From Ophiura sarsii (taxonomy: Eukaryota; Echinodermata; Ophiuroidea; Amphilepidida; Ophiuridae), in the NCBI GenBank assembly GCA_035610835.1, contig CM069449.1, positions 43,110,768 to 43,174,767 on the forward strand: a DNA stretch of 64,000 bases. Reading direction: 5' to 3'. The translations under genes were made by a program, and so were the position numbers. Positions 10,141 to 22,457 of this stretch are shown in pieces. The notes under the pieces are model-generated. The model saw nothing but the letters and a program-made list of their open reading frames with translations. It was not told where the DNA came from and made no database searches. Position 1 is the stretch's first letter; each line of letters begins with the position of its first letter.

Positions 10141-13100
10141 GGAAGATCATGGTTGTTGCGTTAAACTTACTTGCTGTCCATCAGATGCAGTTTGTATTGA
10201 GTTATCGTGTCTGTAAATCGTATTTTTACTCAAAAATGAACATAAAGAAATCAACCGATGAATGTGAAAAGTGACAATACCGCCGTTTGATCATGGTTTA
10301 CGGGGAAATACACGTATTTCAAATCCTGTTCTTTAGATATTGTGGGAAACATATAAATCCCCAACTTCGTGCAAAGTTTCATTACAAACCGTTCTTTTCT
10401 TGGTATCAAAATAACCTCAAATGTGTGTTAAAAAACACCTTTTTCATGATGTCGAGTTTGAAAAAGAAGCCATACCATTTTATGCGCATCCGAAGTGCGT
10501 TCACAATTTCCGGGAAGCGTAACGCATTCAATCGCGTGCGTTAATCGACAATGAGCGCAGACGCGCGCGGAATGTTTTGAGTTGGCAAAATAAATGGTGA
10601 CGCGTGCGCGTTGAACCGGTTGACAAAGATTTAGACGCTCGTGTATTAATTTCTGTGCGCAACACTCTGCGGCTAATCATCAGAGTTTATCATTATAGGC
10701 CAGTGTAGTCGAGTCTTTATCAATGTGATCATTTAAAAATGCACCGTGGCGGGATTAGTGAGTAGTCTGGGTGTAAAAATCAATCCTAGATAAAGGACTT
10801 AGTAAAGGAGAGAGAAAAATTGGAAACAGAGAGAAAGCAAGAAATGGGATGAAGATTTAATTTAAGACCTGTCGTTTGGTAGGCTCTAGGCCTACATGTT
10901 TTCTCTTCTTCTACCTCAGATATTTAAAGAGACGGAATCGGGTAAGCTTCTGATTAACATGATTAATATGAGTCACGTCACGAATTGTAATTTCATCATA
11001 AATAGTAAAAGGCCACAACATGCCACCTGAACTTGATCCTCGTTATGCCAGCGCCACCGAAAAAGAAACTGAAATATATGTCCGATAGGTCTAATGTTTA
11101 ATGAAGCAGGAAAATAAATTTAACGGTTTGTAAAATAACTATATGAATTGTCTATGGGTAAACTGTCAAGCGAACGAGTAACAGTAGCGTATCAGCAGAG
11201 TGTCCCCCCTCGACGGATTTGACCGGGTAGAACAGCTCAAACTACCGGGCTAAAAGGTTTTATTTTCTGTAAATACAGTGGGTTGGGGGAGCAAGGGCCC
11301 CAATTTGAATCGGATGGGGTGGATTTTGAGAACACCCCCACCCTCCCCGTTTTCAAATGTCGGACTCGGCGGCGGCGGCAATCCTCAGCCTGTAAAGTTA
11401 AAGCCTACCGGGAAGATACCATTTCCCCCTCTGACAAGCGATCTCATTAGACACGCCACTGGCGGGTAATGGAGCACATTTCACAGTAGTTAAATGATGA
11501 GTATTTTCCATTAGAATGGACTTGGATCCTTTTAAAATTGATTTGAATTGCTATCTACCAAAGATAATTATTAAATAGTGATTGTTCAGTGTTATAACAA
11601 TAGCTCTATTAAGCATTTCGGTTGGATCTCTTATAAAAGTAGTTTGCTATCTACTGAAGATAACAATGATAACGTTGAAAACACGGTCATTATTTAACAA
11701 TTAGCTCTAGTGCTAGGCCTATATACAGTATTCGGTATTTCCATTACTGCATGGTTTTATTATTTATTGGCTATCCCTATGAATTGCCTTGTCACCTATA
11801 CCTAGATTGAATTTTTTTTATTGAGAGGACACAAAAGTACAAGGATATCAAAGGTGCAACCACACATTTAATTAATCAGGCCTATTGTTTACATCTCATA
11901 ACTTCGTGATAAACCAAACCGATGTTACCCTATTTTTTATTGGGGTGGGTCCGAGGGGCAGAAATATAGAGCATCCTCTCCCACCATAATCCCATCCCTT
12001 CCACCTTTGCTTTCAGTCTAGAACATTCGGACGTTTCATTGATTCAAAATATGAATGATGGGCATTTAGCGATCGAAATGGGAAGATCTCTGTTCTTTGT
12101 TCAGTCCGAATTTCATTTGGAATGTTCCAGAATTTTATATTATTCAATTTAACTATGACATTTTAGGAGGATTTTATAGAAACATGACTTGTTTGGCCGT
12201 ATAGACCTACTTCTGGTTATCTTGGAACTTATTTTGTCTTATATGGCATATGTCACCAACCAAACCGTAGGCCTAACAGAGGGGCCTTAGACCCGAACGC
12301 AACTGAATAAATGAGCTTATTATAATGGATAGTATATTAAAATACATGCCAGGAGAGGCTGTCCATCCCTGCTCTCCATGGCCCTATAGGGCCTACACCC
12401 CCCAACTCCACATGTCGTGTGTTTGATTGCCGCGTGTGCAAATACATGTACTATACAAAGTTAGACTATTATGAGATAACCATGTGAACCATTTGATAGC
12501 ATCGGCTCATCGGCCCGAGGATGCTTCTCCGATCATGCCCATGTAGGCCTAGGTAAAACGGCACTTATAATTGATATTATGTTTGATATAACTGAATGAC
12601 AAATTAGTACACCGAGTTGAACTAACTGAGAACTAGCTAACTTAACAACGATACGAAGTAATAGGCCTACCATATTCAGTAATGACAATAAATAGATAAA
12701 CAGGTAGGCCTATTGGATGGACGGGCGGGTGGAACGGACTTGTACAACATCGAAAGGCCAAACAAAAACAAAACATTAACGTCTTCGGATAAAACCCGGT
12801 GTAAGTATTTTTGATCTCCTTACAATGTTTCACTCCGATCATGGATTCAAAATCTTTCTCTGTCCTTTTTTAAAAATCTTTTTTCCTTCTCTCTTTCCAA
12901 ACTCCTTGACACTAACGCTTGTGCTAAAGCCTTGTTTTACTAATAGGCCTACTTGCTTTCAGGCTCAGCCACACCCCGGCAAAAATGACGGTTTGATAAG
13001 TCGGGCCTCCGATGCGTAAACAATGCGTATGAACAAGCCCTCAAACGCGGCAAAAACATAGCGGATAACGCAGCACGCACTGACGGCTTTCGAAATAACA

Positions 13101-13350
13101 GCGTCGCGTATTTTAAGCGAACTGGCGCGTGCCAATTTGCGTGAAAAACAAAACACGGGATACGCGGCGCATGGGAGTTTCGCTGATCCCCTGCGGGCAG
13201 ACTTTTCCATTCTACTTTGTCAATGATCACAATAAGGGATTTAAATCCTTCTAAATAGGCTTTTGGAATTTCAAAATTGAACATTTCTTTGCATGTACTG
13301 ATAGATAACACTCTGAAGTTTTGAAAAATGAAGAAAAGTGAAATTCCTGG
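10141..13350. other. Core of the 5-kb element; no gene recognised
   Basis: Small frames at 10287-10544 and 12949-13392 (147 codons, minus) show no family motif. The second overlaps another open frame, a pattern of GC-rich DNA rather than of selection. Two sites resembling the dispersed palindrome occur: TTGCTATCTACCAAAGATAA near 11548 and TTGCTATCTACTGAAGATAA near 11644. Non-coding words such as 'aggcctac' are frequent here. Confidence 0.4.
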
Positions 13351-13521
13351 AAAATACGAAATGACACTTGACAGCCCCCTTAACGGTGTCAACGTAAATT
13401 ATGTGCAAACCCATATCATTGACGATTACACCAATTTTGGAGTCAAAATAACGCCTTTGTAAGTGTCATTTACAGTTGACTCCAAGAAGGCGTCGCTGTG
13501 ACACCAATTTATTTTTCAGTG

Positions 13522-14418
13522 TATGGTGTAGTAGTCCCAAGTATGCAAATGAGCTCACTGAATACAATGTCATCAGGCCCCTGACACTGTATTGTTCGAA
13601 TCGCCGAAAGCATACGGTCATGAATATACAATGAATAATCATATCAATGAATATACGTCATTTTTGAAGTCGAAAATGAAAAGTACCAGACCATAGTGGA
13701 CACGAACGGCCGTAATCTTTGAATCTCCGTTGATATCAATGTTATGTCGGAGTGTTTTACCTAATTTCATACTGACACGACCTGAGTGATAATCAAACGG
13801 TCCCCGAACGATGCCCTGGCGCTGTTGAAGTCAGAAATATCATCGTTCCCTACAGTCCGAGCGTTCCCACATCGAATTTCACCTAGAATATTCGTCACAC
13901 GAACCTATGTCCGCCATCGTCTGAATATCGAAAAGGCCCTCTGGAGAGACAAGGGGACGGCATTTTTTTCTACGCATGCGTCCGATCGCTTTGGATTTGT
14001 CCACTAACATTTTGGACAAATGCCTAATGAGTATGTGCTGCATGGCAAGTGACACAACTTCTTGTAATGCGCTAATCAACCGTAGATCTAACCCCCGGGC
14101 TCTGGCCAGTTTGGGGGTGGAAAAGCTCAATCAGGAAAAGTACACGGAAAAGTGGCAAAGTGGGTATATCCAGTGACAGTTGTATATCCCTTGGTATATA
14201 ATATTTAATTTTGACTAAAGCAGCCGACAATGCATTGATTGATGATAACATCCAGAAGTGGTTTGATGTGATAATAATGCCGCCGTGAGGATCGAGCCGT
14301 GTAGGGAGGGCCACGCCGAACTATGATCGAGAGTGACCAATAACGCCGCAATGCGGACCACTGGCGCACGGCGGGCCGGGCACATCCAAGTGCGCGAATC
14401 AGTGGCGTAGCCAGCTTT
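13522..14418. other. Intergenic; nothing recognised
   Basis: Short overlapping frames on both strands (13786-14314) lack recognisable motifs. The word CAGTGGCGTAGCCAGC at 14400 recurs at 25077 and, inverted, near 38848. It marks the edge of an uncharacterised dispersed repeat. Confidence 0.35.
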
Positions 14419-14797
14419 AAAGGTATATTATTTGATCTTTCCAGGGAACGCCCTCAACATCAAAAAAAAAAATTGAAAGCAGATTTTCTTGCAGATTTAC
14501 ATTTCTGATTATAAATCATGCATACATTCCAAGTTACAGGGCGATACGATTCTTAATTACTTCAAAATCATGGTTTTAGAGTGAAAATAAACTGTCGCAA
14601 TCCCGACAGTTTATATTTTTCACTCTAAATTCACTCTAAAACCATGATTTTGAGGTAATTAGGAATCGTATCGCTCTGTAACTTGGAATGTATGTATGAT
14701 TTATGATCGGAAATGTAAATCTGCAAGAAAATCTACTTTCTAAAAGAAATCATGAATAGAGGGCGCTCTCTGGAAAAAATCACATAATATGCCTTTA
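14419..14797. mobile_element. Foldback (palindromic) element, about 170-bp arms
   Basis: The left arm (about 14419-14600) and right arm (about 14610-14797) are inverse copies. For example CGATACGATTCTTAATTACT is matched by AGGTAATTAGGAATCGTATCG, and the outermost GGTATATTATTTGATCTTT by its inverse near 14797. The centre is a small hairpin, ACTGTCGCAATCCCGACAGT. No coding content is present. It looks like a foldback MITE with near-complete arms. Confidence 0.85.
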
Positions 14798-16686
14798 AAC
14801 AGGGCCATAGGGAGGGGGGAGGGCGTGGACTTATCAGACAGTAATAAGTCCGAGTTGTACCGACGAAAGACATGATGTACAGTCAATAAAACTATACGGT
14901 AGTGCCCACATGTTGTGGCGAATATAGGGCCTACACTTACTTGCAACAGAGTGACGGTGGAATCCGGGGCCGACTATACGACCGTAACAGAGCGAGAGCA
15001 TAATGCGGTGTTTAATTTTTTTAAAGTTGAGTGTATTGTTAATATAGTCCCGGTTCTGAGCACTTCTCTAGCCCGCCCGGCCTGTGGGCCTAAATGAGAC
15101 GCCGTGCACTTTGCGCCGTGCATATGCTATAACCATCTAATGATTGGAAGCGTAGCAGCATAAAGTATTATGAGAAAATGTGTACACATCTCCTAAGATT
15201 CTGGAGATTCGGAGTCTACCATCGGACCGGGCTTTCAGTTGACCTACGCATAGGAGCATCGTCGAAGCGAGAATGTCCCCTGTAACCTTTTTCAAGATCT
15301 TTGGCACTGAAATTAAAATTTTGGTTCATTATAGAGGGAATCCACTTTACTCATACGTGCCCGTAATCACCCTTCAAAGGTACAAGACTTGAACGCGTCT
15401 ATCAATAGTTGTCTGATTGCCTTTCCACATATATTTCGACATGAATATTGCGTCTCCCAATTCGTTTATTAAAGCTAGCTAAATTTGGTACAAGAACTAA
15501 CTTTCTTGAAATGAAGTTGTACCAAAGATTTTCTAGAAATTCATCGGTTGTACAGATTTTTTTTTAAATGGTAATCATGGTAGATTTAACATTGGTAACG
15601 GTCTCATTTCTCATGTTGTACGATTGGCTATGGCCTGTTTTGGAAATGTGTTTGCTTTGTGTATCCAAATAGCTTACAGTTGTATATTAGCCTAGCTATA
15701 ACAAGCTATAAAAATGACATCTCTGAATGTATTTTAAACAAAGTGTGCAAAGGAGAAATGGTTGGGCACACTGGTAAAATGGTTTTACAACAAGTGTTGC
15801 TATCATTATCAAAGTGAACTCAACTTCAATCACTTATTTATCGAGCAATAATATATTGTTTACGCATTTTAATTTGTTCAGATTATAAAGTTAAATAAAT
15901 CCAGAGATAAATGATAGATAGAAAAATAGATTAAAAAAAGAATAGAAAAAAACTATAAAAGCATTGGCGGCCTTTATAAATTATAAAAATTGACATAAAA
16001 ATGATGTTACATACATCCACAATCAAGTTTAAAAATGTTTAAAAAAAATAAAAAATAGAAAACAACAACGAATACACGGAGATTCGAACCCGTGATTGCC
16101 GATTGCAAACGATATGGCCAACGTATGCACGCCACAGAGATCGACGAGTGTAATTGTGTCAGTTTTATTATTTAACCATTGATTCTTTTATTTATAACGA
16201 ACGGCTTTTTATCGTGCCATTTTTGACATTTTAAACCATATTTATATGTTACTCTCGCACAAAATGTGTTTGTAATGTGATTATACTCCTTATTTTGGAA
16301 AGAATGGTAAAATTTTTGACATTTCGAACACAATACAGTAAATGGCATCTTGTATACTGTTTATACGGTCGCTCGACTGAACGTTGTGTGACATGTTGAA
16401 TTGCATTATTCATGTTATGATCTGTTTATGTATGCTTTTGTTATACTTCTCAATCGCCCATCGGCAACTCTGTACACGAAGCTTCATGCGCTGTCCCAAC
16501 GCTGTCGTTAGAGAGCAATAGAAAAGTCCCCTCGACACTATGAAAACTCTCTCATTGCTTGCGTGGTAGATTTCGATCGCGACAGGAGCATGCGCAGATG
16601 CGATTTTTGTGTAAATGGTCTGTGATTTTGTCAATATTATATTTTTACTGTGATTTGTCGATCTGCATTAAATGCAAAAAGTAACA
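14798..16686. other. Intergenic; nothing firm recognised
   Basis: This is AT-rich DNA without a convincing frame. A tRNA-like T-arm (GGGTTCGAATCTC read on the minus strand) lies near 16084, but the rest does not fold as a tRNA. Both this and the tRNA-like sequence at 16687 are followed by AACAACG-type words, so they may share a repeat origin. Confidence 0.35.
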
Positions 16687-16703
16687 ACGCCCCGGCTGGA
16701 CTC

Positions 16704-16743
<40 letters not shown>

Positions 16744-16760
16744 AATTGCGCCACGGAGGT
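16687..16760 (-). tRNA. tRNA-Asn(GUU)-like sequence, probably a pseudogene or tRNA-derived repeat
   Basis: Read on the minus strand it has TGGCGCAATTGGTTAGCGC (D arm), an anticodon arm TTCGG-CTGTTAA-CCGAA with anticodon GTT, and the T loop TTCGAGT. The A and B boxes for RNA polymerase III are intact, and there is no intron. Against function, the acceptor stem has mismatches at 1:72 (A-G) and 2:71 (C-C) plus a wobble, and the T stem has one mismatch. D and anticodon stems are perfect. It is a real tRNA-Asn derivative, but whether it is still charged is doubtful. Confidence 0.6.
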
Positions 16761-18892
16761 GATTATTACTAGGTTGTTTTGGTTTGTCATGTTCACCCGT
16801 ACACTTCCCCGTACACTTTCTTGCAAAGTCGGGCATCGTTTTTTCTCAAATGTTGCTTGCATATTGCCTTTGCTGTCGCCTTTAATACATGTGCTGTTAC
16901 TTGAACTTGGAACCAACGTTTAATTTGAACTGTCTATTTTCAATAAAAAAATACTCCAATACGGGAAAAAAATCAGAAAAGCTCACAGACAACAAATAAG
17001 AACATCATTTTACTCGACCTAGAATTTCAATCAACGGATTTCAATCATCGGCAAAACCCGATGATGTGAGTGACGTCATTTAATGAGCTCATTAGCATAA
17101 TTTATGTCCGTGAAATATACAATAGGGTTTTGGTAGTGCTCGACTCTCCGAGGCGACCTTTGACTGGGTTCACGGGGTTAATCATATTGGTGAGCAAATA
17201 TGCAAATGAGCTAAGTGTTCCCTCCTATTATATATTCTCCTTGATGTCATGCTCTACCACACACCAGTACTCAACAACGGAATAAATCTCATTATCCTCA
17301 TTTGCATACCGTGTAAGACCCGAGAAAAGTGCTTCCCGTAAGACATTCCGTTACCCCTATCGTGTTGGAGCATGCGATTGGTATAGACATGTGGAGTATT
17401 GTCTCCTCGATTATAATATCGCTGTTGGTAAATTAAAATCGTGTGCTAATTAGCTTTAATTAACCAAAATAAAGAACCAATCCCTAAATTGAATGCAGTA
17501 ATACTATTTTAGCAACACTACTCTATTGAATTTACGGCGAACTCACTAATGTGTGTCTTTGTGTTGCTATTGAATGGAGTTGCCCCCTCCAGTTCAAATC
17601 CCATTGATCATGAATATTTTAAGGAAACAAACGCGAGTTCCTTTTTAGGAATATCTACTGGTATATTGTTCTCAGGTATGCAGCTATCGCTCGTAAACCC
17701 GACGTCATTCGTCTTAGCATGCTGTATTCAGCTCTGTGTACTAAAGTGTGACACGGAGGGACTGGATTCTCTGAATCGTCAGATAGCTACGGACGAGTTC
17801 GGGACTGACAAAGTTATTTTATTGAATAATTTTAGAAGCATAATCAAAGCTAGCTACTTGGGCAATAAGGTTGTCGATTTAAAATTAGTATGAGTTAACA
17901 GTTTCATGTTTGGAAAAGGGACGATATGTATATCTTTTACTCCTTTATATTGAAACAAGTGATCGCAACCAATATCGATGTCCGTATTTAATTATGTTAG
18001 AACTACATGATTAATTTTATAAAATCCTAAATAAAAATAAAATAATTAAATATTTGGCATTCTTATTTTTGAACGCGGGCGGGAAACAGTACGCCTAAAC
18101 ACAGAAGAGTCAATTTTAATTGGCACCTCGAGTCATTATATTGATCTTAACTTCGGGATTATTTAATTTGAAATAGGCTAATTTGTGCTTTTATAAGAGA
18201 TACGACGTCGTTTTGGTATATAATTTGTTTCCCGTAAGCCACAGTTTTAGCAATCTCGTTAGCGGCATTTAATTTGTTTGTGGTTTCGTGTTGTTATCTC
18301 AGTTGAGGATCCTGAGGAAAACCCATGTTAAATGCTGTGAAATATATGCCAAGATCTAGATGGCCTTTTTTAAATGAGGTTAACTTGTCTTTAAGATACT
18401 TTTAAAAAAAGGTGTTGCAATTGATTCACCGTCAATACAATGACTCGTGGAGGCAGGTCCCTAGTGCTAGACTCATTGAACTGCATATAAATCTCATGGT
18501 AGTATTCAGGTCACTTATACCAGGAAAGGTGCTTATACTTAACAACCAATGATCCCCCTACAACAAGCCATAATAGGCATATGCCTTAAATTTCCATTTC
18601 AATTGCCACTGCACCATGCACTTAAAACAATATTGGTCTAGGATCGATAAACTTTGTGTGTATAATTATCATCAATCGATCACTCTTCATTTGAATAAAA
18701 TAAACAAATAAAAACGTAAGAAAGCCCCTTCTTAGGGTCAATTACACCAACTGAAAAGGGGATTATTTTATTTATTTTTTCTAGTCATTTGTTTACGTGT
18801 TTTGTGTCACTTTCGTGGTCATTTGATACAAAAATGGGTGACTAAAAACAAGAAATGTAACTTTATTTAAATTGTTGGTTGGTTCGGTCCTG
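16761..18892. other. Intergenic; one half of a distant inverted repeat
   Basis: The stretch from 17343 (TTCCGTTACCCCTATCGTGT) to about 17418 reappears in inverse at about 21160-21235. The 114-codon frame at 17549-17893 has no recognisable domain. A palindromic CRE word TGACGTCA lies at 17071-17078. Otherwise nothing is seen. Confidence 0.4.
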
Positions 18893-19557
18893 TCATGACT
18901 GACAGCTCGTGACCTTACAGATACTACGCCACAAATAACGATTTTCAGCAAAGGAGTAACAATCACGGAGAGGGTGTCCAGTAATCAATTTGATTTGGTC
19001 AATCCACCGGGAACGAGGTCTGCCTCTCTTACGCTTCCCTTCAATCATGCCTTGCATGATCATCTTCTCTAGGTTGTTACCCTTGCGACGTGAGATATGG
19101 CCGAAGTAGCTCAGCATTTGGGTGTTGATAGCATGAAGAAGTCGTTTAGACACCCCTATTTCTTCAATAATACTGGCATTGGTCCTTCTCATTGTCCATA
19201 CGATACGAAGCATACGCCTCCAACACCACATCTCGAAAGCAGCTATTCTGTTTTTGTCAGCTTTGGTTAGGGTCCACGTCTCACATGCATACATGGCAAT
19301 TGGAAATACAAGGGCTTGGACTAGCCTGGTTTTTGTTGCTCTGGTTATTCCTCTGTCAGCCCAGATCTTGCTTAGGTTGATCATTGCTGATCTGGCCATT
19401 GCTAAACGGTGTCTAATCTCTTGGCTGCAACCACCCTCTTTGGTGATCAGGGATCCAAGGAAGTTGAATTTCGAGACCGATTCCACCTCATTACCATCAA
19501 TTATGAGAGGCTCTCCAACACCATCTGTGCCTATGAATTGTAGTTGGTGTATAGTTG
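18893..19557 (-). pseudogene. Non-LTR retrotransposon fragment (C-terminal end of reverse transcriptase protein)
   Basis: A frame open from about 19554 to 18893 encodes a typical LINE ORF2 C-terminus: FNFLGSLITKEGG, RLAMARSAMINLSKIW, YACETWTLTKADKNRI, FEMWCWRRMLRI, then GHISRRKGNNL and a basic GKRKRGRPRSRW. These motifs follow the reverse transcriptase core in the large LINE groups with 'YGCETW' tails. The polymerase core, the endonuclease and the 5' part are absent. The frame is closed upstream by a stop near 19560, so this is a 5'-truncated dead copy. Confidence 0.85.
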
Positions 19558-20374
19558 GCTCTCATGGAAAGGGTTTTTTACGAGTGCTTAAGGGTGCACT
19601 ACACTAAATGGGGTTTCCCCTACCCTTAAGGACGGTGTTTAAAACTAAAATCGGAAAGTATGCATCACAAAATCCTCAATTAAAAAACTTGACAGTAATG
19701 CCATTGCGTACATGCCTATGATTTTTCATTAATTATGATAAATGGGACATCACCTACATGCACCCTGACTATAAACTGTTAATATCATCTAGGTAAATTT
19801 TGAAAGATTTTTCAAATTTATGCTTTTTACTGGAAACATTGGCGATTACGGCGACATTTCCAAGCTCGTCAGAGAGGTAGTCAACTCCATGGGCATTTGG
19901 AAAATCGAGCTGGTTCACCTACCTATTTTCTTCACTTTTTGGTGGGGATATGTGATCTTCTTTAAGAAAAAATGACTCTACGGGGGTCCAATTTCGCAAT
20001 TTAGTGGTCTAAAACAGAGTTTTATATCAGTGATTTTGTACATATCCCTATGGAGCTCTATTTAGTGGTGTGACCCCATAAGGCAGTTTTCCTACACATG
20101 GTGCACATGATAGACGAATTACTCTAGCTCCAGTTCGAGATCCGCCCATGCAAGGACGATAACTAGGGGTCGAACGGGTTGGTCCATATCTTTGAAAAGG
20201 CATACATTAGAAATGTTTCTAATAATCATTATTTATTTTTATTTTTTTGTAAATATGTCGTTTACTCTCCTATCCCGACTGGTCCTAATTAAGTTTAGAA
20301 ACTGTTGCACACCAATGACACTAAAATAGGTGTAAATTCACGCACGGTGCTGTTTATATAGATATTAATAATAT
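19558..20374. other. Intergenic; nothing recognised
   Basis: A small hairpin (CTTAAGGG ... CCCTTAAG, 19588-19630) borders the LINE fragment. The remainder is non-coding AT-rich DNA. Confidence 0.35.
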
Positions 20375-20663
20375 TATGCTAAGATGAAGATATCAATGTA
20401 ATAATTCATGAATGCTATTTACTGAAGATACCAATATATCATATGTTATCTGAAGATAGCAATATAATATATTAGTATACTATCTACTTAAATTAGCAAT
20501 ATAACATACGGGTATCTACTGAAGATAGTAATGCAATATATGGGTACTATCTACTGAAGATAGAAATGCCGGGTATTTATCTACTGAAGAAAGCAATAAA
20601 ATTGGGTTATATCTAAGTGATGAATCCAATAATATATGGATGCTATCTACTGTAGATAGCAGA
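20375..20663. repeat. About 33-bp tandem array of CTATCTACTGAAGATAGCAAT units
   Basis: About nine diverged units occur in a row, including ACTATCTACTGAAGATAG at 20547 and GCTATCTACTGTAGATAGC at 20643. Each unit contains an imperfect palindrome separated by AT-rich spacers (AATATATGG type). The same word is found singly elsewhere in the window (11548, 11644, 26996, 27908, 38120). Confidence 0.85.
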
Positions 20664-22457
20664 CGTCCGAGTTGTAATGGTTTGTGTGTTTGTTTGTTTA
20701 TTCCGGGGTTTATTCGCAAATTGCACTACACCTTAACCAGCTTTAAACTGAGTCCTCCTATATGCAACAACAAAACATTCAGAGATTTTTGTTATTCTTC
20801 AAAAGAACTATAATATATGGATTAAAACATCAACACCCCTATTCAATTTCCTTTGGGTACCGATGATGTAGACAAATTAGGTGTCATTGTAATGATTGCA
20901 GGTATTAAATCGATTTCACTAAAAACGAGTTCCGCTAATACCCGTGATTCCAAAGCTATAGAAGGGCAACCCATCCGTCCATTTCAATAGCGTCTTTCCA
21001 CTCAATAGGCAAGAGATAAAGCAATCGATTCACAAATGACGGTCATTTGAATGGAAAGTGGTGGCACATTGGCATACACTATAACTAATTTTAGGGACTG
21101 CAGTTTTGTTTTGCTTAATTAGGGTACTTAGCACATGTTTTTAATTTACCAACAGCGGTATTCATATCGGGGAGAACAAATACTACACGACTACATGAAT
21201 CGCATGCTCCAACACGTTAGGGGTAACGGAAATTATGTTAATGAGCTACCTTTTCCTCTACCATTAGGTTTGGCAGGGAACATGTGGATTGGCATGCCGA
21301 AACATTTATACCGGAAAATAATGAGACTCGTGGTGGATATCTGACACCATTGGCGCAAAAGGAAACGACTTTGGCTCATAGCTGATCCCAAACTTCTGTA
21401 GGCCAGATCATGGGTTATCTCAGGCCACCGTTTCCAGATACGTCACACGTACATTATTGCATTATTGTTATATATATCCCGAGCAATTGCTAATATAGCT
21501 TAGTTAGTAATTATTTATGTTTATGAATACGGGCTATATCTCCCATTTTTAGTATCGATTATTGATTTTGGATTAGCCAACATCAAAGCGCCTGTCAGGG
21601 ACTTTTTGTGCTAGGAGTAGATGACGCATGTCATTCATTTGTTCAAGTGGCGTAACATAAATCCAGCTTTAATTCTCAAAATTGTCATGAAAGTCATAAT
21701 GTTTAATCAATTGGCAATTATAAATACCTCAAAACATTAAATCCTGATGAACATTGAACGATTCTACTGTGTCCATGTTCAAAACAATGTATCGTTTTCT
21801 ATTGTACTTTTATCAACCGTAATGTATATTATTTTAAAACTGTGTGATAAACATCATGCACTAATATTTTATACATCATTCATATAAGGATGATAGCATT
21901 TATGAACCTGAATTATTGAGGGTGGGGGTTAGAACATCAAGCGAGCCCAAAATTACCTAAAAATGGTTGAAAATTGGAATACAAAAAAAATTATATAGAA
22001 TATGGAAACTTACCTTTAAGAATCACTGCAAATAGTTCCAATCACCGAGTCGTCTCAAAAATAAGATCGCTTGTAAAAATTGTCTCAAAAGCTAGGTTAC
22101 CGAACTGCTCTCAGTCTAAGATGGCTCGCCGAATCGTATCCAAATAATGGTAGCCAGCATGTAAGGAATATAACCGAATTGACACTGAATTTTGTAACTA
22201 GCCGAATTGTCTCCAAATCGAGATCTAGTCGAATTGTCTTCAAATTATTAATTTGACACTTTTCAGACGACAGTTCCAAAGGTATTGGGTTTCATAACCA
22301 TATTTGGAATCACCATGAGGAATGCAGTACAATAAGTACAATCTTTTTTATGTGGTCTAACGGGCATAACCTGAAGAAAAACAACAACAAAACAGAAAAT
22401 CAATGATCAAATATAAATCATTTGAAAATCCATATACGTAAAGAAGCTGATATAATA
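20664..22457. other. Intergenic; repeat fragments only
   Basis: The region holds the second half of the inverted pair with 17343-17418 (21160-21235, CGCATGCTCCAACACGTTAG). It also holds a shard of the CCACGCGGC MITE family at 22293-22342 (CCATATTTGGAATCACCATG). No gene is seen. Frames at 21135-21344 and 22097-22279 are not credible. Confidence 0.4.

Larger units (their letters stand above)
8496..13521. mobile_element. 5-kb CACTG-ended element with GGTGTCA palindrome arrays
   Basis: CACTGAAAAATAATTTGG at 8496 is matched in inverse, with one mismatch in 22, by the end at 13500-13521 (..TTTATTTTTCAGTG). The flanking dinucleotide is TA on both sides. Both ends carry GGTGTCA/TGACACC motifs: a dense array at 8510-8930, another at 9411-9600, and a short one at 13385-13505. 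A second inverted pair lies inside, TTAAGGGGGCTGTCAAGTGT near 9703 and its inverse near 13363-13382. I find no transposase in the 3.6-kb core, so the element appears non-autonomous or decayed. The ends and subterminal arrays suggest the CMC (CACTA/Chapaev) group, by inference. Confidence 0.7.

Noticed and set aside
12949..13392. 147-codon minus-strand frame
   Set aside because: It overlaps a second open frame in GC-rich DNA, has no recognisable domain and runs into the right end of the 5-kb element.
16078..16150. Second tRNA-like sequence (T-loop TTCGAAT, minus strand)
   Set aside because: No anticodon stem can be formed around the candidate loop and the acceptor and T stems fail to pair. 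At most it is a very old tRNA-derived fragment.
17549..17893. 114-codon frame
   Set aside because: No domain, no splice-site context and no support beyond its length. A frame of this size is expected by chance in 64 kb of AT-rich DNA read in six frames.
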